Source: Candidatus Solibacter sp. (GTDB lineage Bacteria > Acidobacteriota > Terriglobia > Bryobacterales > Bryobacteraceae). Taken from it: DNA of 11,992 nt. Numbering within the stretch: position 1 is the stretch's first letter; each line of letters begins with the position of its first letter. Under the pieces are notes generated by a model. That model was given only the letters and a program-made list of their open reading frames with translations. It did no database searches and was not told the DNA's origin. The stretch covers positions 1-11,992 of the forward strand of contig JADGNS010000046.1 in NCBI GenBank assembly GCA_017883355.1, read 5' to 3'. Below are positions 6,087-11,992 of this stretch, piece after piece. Position numbers and translations under genes: made by a program.

Positions 6087-6693
6087 ATTCCCACTCAATC
6101 CCCCGCCCGCGCATCTCCCCCTCCAGTTGCACCCGCGACTCAAACACCACCCCATCGATCCCCATCCGCTTCGCCCCTTCGACGTACGCCGCGATGTCGT
6201 CCGTATAAAAACACTCCCCCGGCAGGCACCGGGCGCGTTCCACAGCCACCCGATAAATCTCCGCCTTCGGCTTCATCGCGTGAACCTCGTGGGACAGCAC
6301 CAGATCGTCGAAGTGACGCAACAGATTATCGAACGTCTCCCGCAGCATCTCGAAGTGCAACGCGTTGGTATTGGAAACCAACACCAGCCGGTACCGCCGC
6401 CTCAGCCCCTCCAGCATGCTCTCCGCAATCAGGCTTTCGGTGAAGATACTGCTCCAGATCCCGCGGAACTGGTCGTAATCCACCCGCAAATCCAGAATTC
6501 CGCACATCTGCTCTACGAAATCACGCGGCTCCACCAGTCCGGTCTCGAACCGTTCCACCAGCCCCGAACCCGCCAACCGCCGCGGAATCTCCGCCGCCGT
6601 GTAAGGGCAGAGCCCCTCCAGCGCCCGATACCCGCGCCGGAAATCAAAGTCAACCAGTACCCTGCCCAGATCGAAAAGAATCGCCTTATGCAT
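6085..6693 (-). CDS. HAD-superfamily phosphatase, YihX-like
   Basis: A 202-residue cytoplasmic hydrolase of the haloacid dehalogenase superfamily. Motif I is FDLGRVLVDFDF with nucleophile Asp8; the usual second Asp is Gly10, as in the YihX (alpha-D-glucose-1-phosphate phosphatase) type. Motif II is LVSNTN (Ser107), motif III is MKPKAEIY (Lys141) and motif IV is FYTDDIAAYVEGA (Asp165/Asp166). A helical cap lies at about 15-95. A sugar phosphate substrate is likely but not shown. The start at ATG 6693 gives the normal short lead to motif I and has GGAGG just 2 bases upstream. The ATG at 6711 (adding MPLWEG, with GGAG 4 bases upstream) is an alternative, but it lies in repeat-like sequence. The antisense frame stays open far upstream through the aldo/keto reductase gene; that extension is a shadow. 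Confidence 0.87.
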   Translation of the reverse strand: MHKAILFDLGRVLVDFDFRRGYRALEGLCPYTAAEIPRRLAGSGLVERFETGLVEPRDFVEQMCGILDLRVDYDQFRGIWSSIFTESLIAESMLEGLRRRYRLVLVSNTNALHFEMLRETFDNLLRHFDDLVLSHEVHAMKPKAEIYRVAVERARCLPGECFYTDDIAAYVEGAKRMGIDGVVFESRVQLEGEMRGRGIEWE

Positions 6694-6740
6694 GCCCTCC
6701 CAGAGTGGCATAAGGCTCCGCCTGGTGCATGGTGCATGGC

Positions 6741-6804
6741 GGGACAGACCATCGCCTTGCCGAAGCCAAAGAACGACAGGCGACAAAAGGCGATCGTCTG
6801 TCCC
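6741..6804. repeat. Imperfect inverted repeat, miniature dispersed-element candidate
   Basis: GGGACAGACCATCGCCTT (6741-6758) and AAGGCGATCGTCTGTCCC (6787-6804) are complementary at 17 of 18 positions around a 28-base centre. It fills the gap between the HAD and reductase genes. The 7-base unit GGTGCAT is repeated in tandem just to the left (6724-6737). There is no T-run, so it is not a terminator. Read on the minus strand it encodes a short meaningless peptide (GQTIAFCRLSFFGFGKAMVC), a type of product I associate from memory with spurious small ORFs in acidobacterial genomes, which hints at many genomic copies; this is unverified. Confidence 0.7.
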
Positions 6805-6823
6805 ACCGTACACTTTCAGATCC

Positions 6824-6832
6824 TGATATCCT
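6824..6832 (+). promoter_or_regulatory. Putative extended -10 promoter of the aldo/keto reductase gene
   Basis: TGATATCCT contains a TGn extension followed by TATCCT (6827-6832). No good -35 is present, which extended -10 promoters tolerate. It lies between the inverted repeat and the ribosome-binding site GGAGG (6841-6845), which is 7 bases before the ATG. Confidence 0.35.
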
Positions 6833-6852
6833 AAGCCTTTGGAGGATACACC

Positions 6853-8031
6853 ATGTCCCGTTCCCGTCGCAGCTTTCTGGCCACCGGGCTCGCCTTGCCC
6901 GCGGTCGCCTCCGCTACCCGCTCGGAGCAAGCGCCGCAGACCCCAACCAAACCGCAGAGCCCTGCCAAGGCGTTGTCCTCTGGCCCCGAACTGCGCTATA
7001 AAGTCCTCGGCAAGACCGGCCTGAAAGTGACCACAGTTGGATTCGGCTGCATGGTCACTTCCGATGGCAGCGTCGTCGAACGCGCCGCCGATCTGGGGAT
7101 TACCTATTTCGATACCGCGCGCAACTACCAGAGCGGCAACAACGAGCGCATGGTGGGCGCGGCGCTCAAGAAGAAACGCAAGGACCTGGTACTCTCCACC
7201 AAGACCGAGGGCCGTACCAAAGAGGAGGCGCTCGCCCAACTGGATACCAGCCTGGCCACACTCGGCACGGACTTCGTGGACATCTGGTATCTTCACGGCA
7301 AGACCAAGCCCGAGGACGTCAGCGACGGCCTCATCGAGGCTCAGCAGATCGCCAAGAAGGCGGGCAAGATCCGCTTCGCCGGGGTCAGCACACACAGCGG
7401 GCAGAAGGAACTGATCCCGTTCCTCGCCAAGAATCCGAACGTCGATGTGATCCTCACGCAATATAACTTCTCCATGGAACCGTTCATGAATGAGGCGATC
7501 GATGAGGCGGCCAAGGCGGGAAAGGGAATTGTGGCCATGAAAATCATGGCTGGCGGGTTCCGCCGTCCGCAGCCCGGCAACCTGATCCAGGAGAAGTTGA
7601 AGAGGGACGGCGCCATGCTCGCCGCGCTCAAGTGGGTGGTGCGCAATCCCAACGTGCATACCACCGTGCCGAGCATGACCGACATGGACCAGTTGGACGA
7701 GAACCTCAGGGCATTCGCCCAACCGTTCTCCTCGGCCGATGAAAAGCTGCTGGCCCTGCAACTGGACTATATCCGCCCGATCTACTGCCGCATGTGCGGC
7801 GAATGCGCCGGCCAGTGCCGCCAGGGCCTGCCGGTGGCCGATGTGCTTCGCTTCCTCACCTACGCCGACGGCTACGGCCAGTTCGCCCTGGGGCGCGAGC
7901 GATTCCTGCAACTGGACGCCGGGCATACCGCCGTCCGCTGCGGCGAGTGTCCCAGTTGCACCGTCCAATGCCCTTACGGCGTACACGTTGCCCAGCGCCT
8001 CATCCGCGCGCAGGACCTGTTCGCATGCTGA
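6853..8031 (+). CDS. Tat-exported aldo/keto reductase with two C-terminal iron-sulfur cysteine clusters
   Basis: A 392-residue NAD(P)H-type oxidoreductase. SRRSFL at 4-9 plus the hydrophobic stretch to about 20 is a twin-arginine signal, so the folded, cofactor-loaded protein should cross the membrane. The reductase barrel begins at about 48 (YKVLGKTGLKVTTVGFG). The catalytic tetrad is visible: Asp87 and Tyr92 (FDTARNY), Lys117 (STKTE), His148 (WYLHG). The C-terminal region holds two CX2CX2CX3C clusters, Cys312/315/318/322 and Cys363/366/369/373 (the latter followed by Pro), the pattern of 4Fe-4S ferredoxin sites. Many bacterial aldo/keto reductases of this branch have such a tail, often with a single recognisable cluster. 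The substrate is unknown. The ribosome-binding site GGAGG is 7 bases before the ATG. The end overlaps the next gene by 7 bases, implying co-translation. Confidence 0.9.
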   Translation: MSRSRRSFLATGLALPAVASATRSEQAPQTPTKPQSPAKALSSGPELRYKVLGKTGLKVTTVGFGCMVTSDGSVVERAADLGITYFDTARNYQSGNNERMVGAALKKKRKDLVLSTKTEGRTKEEALAQLDTSLATLGTDFVDIWYLHGKTKPEDVSDGLIEAQQIAKKAGKIRFAGVSTHSGQKELIPFLAKNPNVDVILTQYNFSMEPFMNEAIDEAAKAGKGIVAMKIMAGGFRRPQPGNLIQEKLKRDGAMLAALKWVVRNPNVHTTVPSMTDMDQLDENLRAFAQPFSSADEKLLALQLDYIRPIYCRMCGECAGQCRQGLPVADVLRFLTYADGYGQFALGRERFLQLDAGHTAVRCGECPSCTVQCPYGVHVAQRLIRAQDLFAC

Positions 8032-8846
8032 AGTTTGTGTGCGGGATTGGTTTGTTTGCCGGTGTTCTGGCAGCCGCCAATCCCGCCTGCAACCTGGTGC
8101 CCGGCTGGACACCGCAAGCTGAGGCGCGCACCTTCGGGCCCGACAATTTATTCGAATACATGGACGGCAACGCCGAAGGCTACCTGCTCTACGGCTTCCA
8201 GAACATGCACGGCGTGACGTGCCTCAAAGGCGGCGTCACGCTGGTGATCGACATCTCCGATTTTGGCGATGCCGATTCCGCCTACGGCATGTTCTGCGCC
8301 AATCGCGACCTGCGCCAGCCGCCGGCGAAACTCGGTATGGGCGGCCAGATTGTGCCGCGGCGCGCGATTTTCGCCAAGGGCCAGTATTACGTGGAAGTCG
8401 GCGCCGAGCCCGAGGGCGATCACACGGCGACCCTCCGGGAGTGGACGGCCGCGCTCGAGAAGATCGCGACCGGCACGAACGAGATTCCCGTGGCGCTCTC
8501 GTGGTTCCCCACCGCGGGACAGCAGTCCCTCCGCCTGGTGCCGGAGAGCGTTCTGGGCATCCGCTTGCTGAAACGCGGCTATGTGGCGCAGTACGATTTC
8601 GGTAAAGCGTTCGTGGTTACCGAGGCTTCGGCGGAGTCGGCTGCCGCCGTCATGCAGAAGTTGCGCGAGCGGTTTGGCGAGACAGCTAAGGCGCCCATCG
8701 CCGACGATGCATTTCAGGTGACGGACAAGTACCTGGGCCGCGTGTGTATTGCCCGCAAGGGACGCTACCTTGCCGGCTACGGCAACCTGGCCGACGGGCA
8801 GGACGCGGCGAAGTTAGTCACGCTTCTGGCTTCGCGCCTGCCCTAG
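8025..8846 (+). CDS. Secreted DUF6599-family protein
   Basis: A 273-residue protein of unknown function. The N-terminus (MLKFVCGIGLFAGVLAAA) is a Sec signal peptide; the Cys near 22 is not in a good lipobox, so a lipoprotein is unlikely. Residues about 40-60 (LFEYMDGNAEGYLLYGF) are the hallmark of DUF6599. DISDFGDADSAYGMF and a later GKAFVVTEAS segment also fit an extracytoplasmic alpha/beta protein. I chose ATG 8025, inside the end of the reductase gene (7-base overlap), because it starts the signal peptide; the frame is open further upstream only as a shadow of the reductase. Tight coupling suggests the two proteins act together outside the cytoplasm. The downstream gene converges, with 11 bases between stops. 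Confidence 0.83.
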   Translation: MLKFVCGIGLFAGVLAAANPACNLVPGWTPQAEARTFGPDNLFEYMDGNAEGYLLYGFQNMHGVTCLKGGVTLVIDISDFGDADSAYGMFCANRDLRQPPAKLGMGGQIVPRRAIFAKGQYYVEVGAEPEGDHTATLREWTAALEKIATGTNEIPVALSWFPTAGQQSLRLVPESVLGIRLLKRGYVAQYDFGKAFVVTEASAESAAAVMQKLRERFGETAKAPIADDAFQVTDKYLGRVCIARKGRYLAGYGNLADGQDAAKLVTLLASRLP

Positions 8847-8857
8847 GTGGGACCTCG

Positions 8858-9931
8858 CTAACCGAGTTTGACCGGTAGATCCTTCATCTCGCCCATCCAC
8901 AGCAGTTCGCGCTCGATGTCCGCGTGCATCTGGTACTTCTTCTGCACGTCGGCGATTTTGGCGCCGATGACGTCGATCTTGGCGATATCGTAGTTGCCCA
9001 ACCCCAACTGGCCGCAATAGTTCAGGTAGCCTGGCCACGCCGGATTGACGCCCATGCATTCCACTCCCACGCGATCGGCCGCAATGTAGTCGGTGGACGC
9101 AATCGCAATGCGCGAAGCCACGGGTGTGCCGGAACCAGGTCCGTTGCCTTCCATGCCCTCGTAGCCGTCGATCAGCGCCAGGCCCCAATTGGGACGCAGT
9201 TTCTGCGCGGTCAGCAGCATGTTGTAGTGGGTCTGCCGGATGCCCGTGTGGTACTTGCGCTTGTCATTCCATCGCGGCGTTTCCTTCGGCGCAAAGTGCA
9301 GCGGAGCCCCCAGCACCATGTTCTTGACGGAGAGCGTGGCCACCACGGTGTTGTGCGTTTTCAGCATGCACGCGCAGATGACGTAGGCGTCCGGATCCAG
9401 CAGGCGCGCCGCCAGACGTACCGGCTGCAAGTGCAGGTCAAAATCGATCAGCGGGATCACCTGGTACTTGGCCTCGGCATTCAAATCCACCAGCGAGACG
9501 TTGCGCGCCGCGCTGTCGGCAGCCAGTTTCGCGTAACCAAAGTTCTGGAAGCCCGTCATGGTATCGCCGGCGGACGATTCCACGATGCTCACCGGCAGCT
9601 TGTACTTGGGCTGCAGGTAGTCCAGAATGCCCCAGATCGTGTCGGCATGAGTGGCCGCCAGTTGATTCGTCGTCGAGACGTTGTTGACCTTGATGATCAC
9701 GTATTTCTTGCGCTGGATCACCGGGCGGATCTGGTGGTCGATGGCATTGAGCGCGTCCTGAACCATCTTCCGCCGCACCTCTCCTTTGACGATGGCGACG
9801 GTGGACTTCGTGGCTGGTTCCTGAGTGAAGGTGAGCGGCGGAGTGCTCGGTCCGGCGACCTGTGCCCGAAGCGCGGTCAAGCCGCCGACCCCGGCCACTG
9901 CCTGAAAGAAATACCTGCGGGACAAATTCAT
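8858..9931 (-). CDS. Tat-exported DUF362 protein
   Basis: A 357-residue protein of the DUF362 family, whose biochemical role is not established. LSRRYFFQ at 3-10 followed by a hydrophobic stretch to about 28 is a twin-arginine signal. The DUF362 core is recognisable: KKYVIIKVNNV (about 75-85), VSIVESSAGD, a MLKTHNTVVATLSVKNMVLG segment in mid-protein, and IDGYEGMEGNGPGSGTPV with a TDYIAADRVG block near the C-terminus. No ferredoxin cluster is seen, unlike some relatives. I chose ATG 9931 over the in-frame ATG at 9952 because GGAGG lies 6 bases upstream of it and the Tat motif then starts at residue 3. It converges on the DUF6599 gene and is divergent from the FMN reductase gene. Export suggests an envelope redox or binding role, which is inference. 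Confidence 0.88.
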   Translation of the reverse strand: MNLSRRYFFQAVAGVGGLTALRAQVAGPSTPPLTFTQEPATKSTVAIVKGEVRRKMVQDALNAIDHQIRPVIQRKKYVIIKVNNVSTTNQLAATHADTIWGILDYLQPKYKLPVSIVESSAGDTMTGFQNFGYAKLAADSAARNVSLVDLNAEAKYQVIPLIDFDLHLQPVRLAARLLDPDAYVICACMLKTHNTVVATLSVKNMVLGAPLHFAPKETPRWNDKRKYHTGIRQTHYNMLLTAQKLRPNWGLALIDGYEGMEGNGPGSGTPVASRIAIASTDYIAADRVGVECMGVNPAWPGYLNYCGQLGLGNYDIAKIDVIGAKIADVQKKYQMHADIERELLWMGEMKDLPVKLG

Positions 9932-9937
9932 GACGTA

Positions 9938-9942
9938 CCTCC
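9938..9942 (-). promoter_or_regulatory. Ribosome-binding site deciding the start of the DUF362 gene
   Basis: GGAGG on the minus strand, 6 bases before the ATG at 9931. It makes this ATG, not the one at 9952, the likely start. Confidence 0.75.
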
Positions 9943-9969
9943 AGAACTCCAAAGCATACTATCAGGCCG

Positions 9970-9976
9970 TATTATA
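9970..9976 (-). promoter_or_regulatory. Back-to-back -10 boxes between the DUF362 and FMN reductase genes
   Basis: On the minus strand TATAAT (9976-9971) is a perfect -10 box for the DUF362 gene, giving a leader of roughly 30 bases; TG occurs 2 bases before it. On the plus strand TATTAT (9970-9975) overlaps it and could serve the FMN reductase gene. Good -35 boxes are not evident on either side. An alternative for the plus strand is TCCAAT (10017-10022), 5 bases before the ATG at 10028. RNA polymerase could not occupy both overlapping boxes at once. Confidence 0.5.
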
Positions 9977-10027
9977 ACCATAAGCGCCGTCAGCGGCCAG
10001 TCCCCATGCCCCGTGGTCCAATTAAGC

Positions 10028-10582
10028 ATGGACACACCCATCACGATCCTGGGTATCTGCGGCAGCCTGCGCAAGCTCTCCATCAATCGCGGGCTTCTGC
10101 GGGCGGCGCAGCAGTTGGCGCCGCAGGGAGTCACAATCGAAACCTTCGACCTGAAGGAGATTCCGCTCTTCAACCAGGATGACGAGGACAACCCGCCGGC
10201 CATCGTCACCGAATTCAAAGCGCGCATCCGGGCGGCCGACGCGATTCTGTTTGCCACCCCGGAATACAACCACTCCATTCCCGGCGTACTCAAGAACGCC
10301 ATCGACTGGGCATCGCGCCCGCACCGCGATAACGCGTGGGCGGGCAAACCGGCCGCCATCATGGGCGCGTCGCCGGGCATGCTGGGGACGGTGCGCGCAC
10401 AAAACCACCTGCGGCAGGTCTTTGTGACCCTGGACCTGCGCACTTTTAACAAGCCGGAGGTGATGATCGGCCTGGCATCGCAGCGCTGCGACGCCGAGGG
10501 CAATCTGACCGACGAGAAATCGAAGCAGGCGATCGGCAGTCTGGTGGCGGCGCTGGCGGCCCTCACCCGCACACAGAAATGA
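10028..10582 (+). CDS. NADPH-dependent FMN reductase family protein (flavodoxin fold)
   Basis: A 184-residue cytoplasmic flavoprotein. GICGSLRKLSINRGLL at about 9-24 is the phosphate-binding loop for FMN. TPEYNHSIPGVLKNAIDW at about 76-93 is the family signature, shared with quinone/chromate reductases such as ChrR/YieF. GKPAAIMGASPGMLGTVRAQ follows at about 105-124. It should reduce FMN, quinones or other electron acceptors with NAD(P)H; the physiological acceptor cannot be told. I chose ATG 10028 because it begins the first beta strand; the long open frame upstream is antisense to the DUF362 gene. No clear ribosome-binding site precedes it. Its TGA overlaps the next ATG by 4 bases. Confidence 0.92.
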   Translation: MDTPITILGICGSLRKLSINRGLLRAAQQLAPQGVTIETFDLKEIPLFNQDDEDNPPAIVTEFKARIRAADAILFATPEYNHSIPGVLKNAIDWASRPHRDNAWAGKPAAIMGASPGMLGTVRAQNHLRQVFVTLDLRTFNKPEVMIGLASQRCDAEGNLTDEKSKQAIGSLVAALAALTRTQK

Positions 10583-11127
10583 CCGTGCTGGAAACGCCCC
10601 GTCTGCTGTTGCGCCCGTGGCAGGAGAGCGACCGCGAGCCGTTCCACCGGATGAATGCCGATCCGCGCGTCATGGAGTTCTTCGCCGCCCCGCTCTCGCC
10701 GGCGGAGAGCGACGCCATGCTCGTCCGCGTTCAAGGACACTTCGCGCAGTACGGTTTCGGATTCTTCGCCGCCGAACTGCGCGCCACCGGCGAGTTCATC
10801 GGCTTCACCGGGATGTCCCACGTTCCGTTCGCGGCGCATTTCACGCCGTGCGTCGAGATCGGCTGGCGCCTGGCCACGGCGTACTGGAATCAGGGGTTCG
10901 CCACCGAGGGCGCGCGCGCATGCCTGCGCTACGCATTCCAGGAACTTGCCCTGCCGGAGGTGGTCGCGTTCACCGTACCGGCGAACCAGAGGTCGCGCCG
11001 CGTGATGGAGAAACTCGGCATGGCGCGCGACCCCGCCGACGATTTCGAACACCCGCGCCTGCCCGAGGGCCACCCGCTGCGCAGGCACGTGCTGTACCGC
11101 GCTACGTTGCTACAATCGCACCTATGA
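10579..11127 (+). CDS. GNAT acetyltransferase, RimJ/RimL-like
   Basis: A 182-residue acetyltransferase. The start TPRLLLRPWQESDREPFHRMNADPRVMEFF is typical of the RimJ/RimL subfamily. EIGWRLATAYWNQGFATEGARACLRYAF at about 94-121 contains the acetyl-CoA loop (NQGFATEG). VPANQRSRRVMEKLGM at about 133-148 is the conserved C-terminal Asn-x-x-S block. It acetylates a primary amine, often a protein N-terminus or a small molecule; the substrate is unknown. The ATG overlaps the FMN reductase stop by 4 bases, and its own TGA overlaps the next ATG by 4 bases, so the three genes are probably translated together although no pathway links them. Confidence 0.92.
   Translation: MTVLETPRLLLRPWQESDREPFHRMNADPRVMEFFAAPLSPAESDAMLVRVQGHFAQYGFGFFAAELRATGEFIGFTGMSHVPFAAHFTPCVEIGWRLATAYWNQGFATEGARACLRYAFQELALPEVVAFTVPANQRSRRVMEKLGMARDPADDFEHPRLPEGHPLRRHVLYRATLLQSHL
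11111..11116 (+). promoter_or_regulatory. Putative internal -10 box before the peptidase gene
   Basis: TACAAT inside the end of the acetyltransferase gene, 7 bases before the peptidase ATG; no good -35. If used, the message would start at or near the ATG, as proposed for argC and the metallo-beta-lactamase-fold gene, and no ribosome-binding site is seen. Confidence 0.35.
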
Positions 11128-11992
11128 CGAAGTTCTGCATTCTTCTCCTGGCGGCCTCCGCGTTCGCCCAGAAGCAGCCGATCACGCTGGAGACTCTCAG
11201 CGCGGGCGGGCGCGGCGGCGGACGCGGCGGCGCAGGATTCGCCGGTCCTCCCACGTGGATGCCGGACGGCAAGAGCTTCGTCTTCCGCCAGGCGCGCAAC
11301 CTCATGCTGTACGACCCCGCCACGCAGACCTCCAAGCTGCTGATCGACACTACGCCGATCGACGCCGCGGCGGTGAGCGTGCCGTCCGACGACGGTCCCA
11401 TCGATTGGACCAATCGCCGCGCGCGCGTCGGCGGCATGCAACTCTCCGGCGACGGCAAGGCGATGCTCTACAGCGCCGGCGGCGACCTGTTCCTGATCCA
11501 CACCGACACCGCGAAGTGGGAGCAACTCACCAAGACGCCGGTGGCGGAATTGGATGCCAAGCTCTCGCCTGACGCCCGCATGGTCGCGTTCCGGCGCGGC
11601 TGGGACCTGTATACGGTGGACGTGGCCTCCGGCAAGGAGACGCGCCTCACGCGCGATGGCACGGACACGTTGCGCAACGGCATCCCCGATTGGGTGTACC
11701 CGGAGGAATTGACGCTGGGCACCGGCTTCTGGTGGTCGCCCGATTCGAAGTCGCTGTGCTATTTGCAATTCGATTCCAGCAGGGAACCGGTCTTTCCCCA
11801 CGCCGACATGCTGGGCACGCGCGCCTTCTCCGAACCCGAGCGCTATCCCCAGGCCGGCGAGAACAATCCCGACGTGCACCTGGGCGTGATTGCCGCTACC
11901 GGCGGAGCCACCAGGTGGCTCGAAGTGGGCGATACGCGCAACGCGTATCTGATCGCGCGCGCCGGCTGGATGCCGAATGCGCGCTCCGTGTA
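11124..11992 (+). CDS. Dipeptidyl-peptidase IV family (S9B) protein, 3' end missing
   Basis: The first 289 codons are in the window. Residues 1-15 (MTKFCILLLAASAFA) are a Sec signal peptide, probably cleaved before Gln16, so the enzyme is periplasmic or secreted. A Gly/Arg-rich low-complexity stretch follows at about 27-42. The rest is the DPP IV N-terminal beta-propeller: repeated WMPDGKSFVF, SGDGKAMLY and SPDARMVAF blades, then IPDWVYPEEL near 190 and FWWSPDSKSLCYLQFD near 206-221, both hallmarks of the family, and YPQAGENNPDVHLGV near 245-259. The Ser-Asp-His catalytic domain lies beyond the window, so activity cannot be judged. The family removes N-terminal dipeptides, often Xaa-Pro, from peptides. 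ATG overlaps the acetyltransferase stop by 4 bases. The frame is intact to the end. Confidence 0.93.
   Translation, partial: MTKFCILLLAASAFAQKQPITLETLSAGGRGGGRGGAGFAGPPTWMPDGKSFVFRQARNLMLYDPATQTSKLLIDTTPIDAAAVSVPSDDGPIDWTNRRARVGGMQLSGDGKAMLYSAGGDLFLIHTDTAKWEQLTKTPVAELDAKLSPDARMVAFRRGWDLYTVDVASGKETRLTRDGTDTLRNGIPDWVYPEELTLGTGFWWSPDSKSLCYLQFDSSREPVFPHADMLGTRAFSEPERYPQAGENNPDVHLGVIAATGGATRWLEVGDTRNAYLIARAGWMPNARSV

Noticed and set aside
6694..8112. N-terminal extension of the HAD frame on the minus strand to a 675-residue protein
   Set aside because: It runs antisense through the whole aldo/keto reductase gene and has low-complexity Ala/Gly/Glu-rich sequence with no family motif; the HAD fold begins at 6693.
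8924..10027. Long open plus-strand frame before the FMN reductase
   Set aside because: It is antisense to the DUF362 gene, rich in Arg/His/Val as expected for a GC-rich shadow, and the flavodoxin fold starts only at ATG 10028.
1..11992. CRISPR array, tRNA, transposase, phage or defence system
   Set aside because: No spaced repeat array, no tRNA-like cloverleaf or CCA-ending arm noticed, and all frames of protein quality belong to metabolic, envelope or housekeeping families.

Overview
The window looks like chromosomal DNA of a GC-rich Gram-negative bacterium, most likely an acidobacterium of the Bryobacterales/Solibacter type. This is inferred from protein families recognised by eye: a DUF6599 protein, a Tat-exported aldo/keto reductase with ferredoxin-type cysteines, a Tat-exported DUF362 protein and an S9B peptidase. 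Short palindromic intergenic repeats and ATG codons placed directly behind -10-like hexamers fit the same picture. No search was possible, so the taxonomic call is provisional. There are no rRNA, tRNA, CRISPR, phage or transposase genes, and no stretch over 300 bases lacks a gene.

Layout, left half. The 3' part of a prepilin peptidase gene (1-797, +) converges with a secreted ComEC-like metallo-beta-lactamase-fold protein (801-1805, -). Divergent from that is a small zinc-ribbon membrane protein (1909-2367, +). Next comes an arginine-biosynthesis cluster, argC-argB-argA (2446-4895, +). Its first gene appears to be transcribed from a promoter that places the RNA start at or next to the ATG. 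The argB/argA junction carries a 52-base duplication containing a hairpin. After a 126-base leader with two overlapping dyads comes a molybdopterin-binding-domain protein (5022-5993, +), closed by a strong intrinsic terminator. A YihX-like HAD phosphatase (6085-6693, -) converges on that terminator.

Layout, right half. Between the HAD gene and the next cassette lies an 18-base-arm imperfect inverted repeat (6741-6804) that looks like a miniature dispersed element. A Tat-exported aldo/keto reductase with two C-terminal CX2CX2CX3C clusters (6853-8031, +) overlaps a secreted DUF6599 protein (8025-8846, +). A Tat-exported DUF362 protein (8858-9931, -) converges on them. From the opposite side of a divergent promoter region run three genes joined by 4-base ATGA overlaps: an NADPH-dependent FMN reductase (10028-10582), a RimJ/RimL-like acetyltransferase (10579-11127) and the 5' part of a dipeptidyl-peptidase IV family gene (11124 to the window end).

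How the genes work together. ArgA, ArgB and ArgC would carry out the first three steps of arginine synthesis: glutamate to N-acetylglutamate, to its phosphate, to the semialdehyde. ArgB lacks the N-terminal helix known from arginine-sensitive kinases, so feedback control probably falls on ArgA. The reductase, DUF6599 and DUF362 genes all encode exported proteins and may form a cell-envelope redox set, but this rests on context alone. I found no clear new defence or mobile system. The points most worth a second look are the duplicated ATGA junction, the leaderless promoters, the molybdopterin gene leader, the dispersed inverted repeat and the double-cluster exported reductase.
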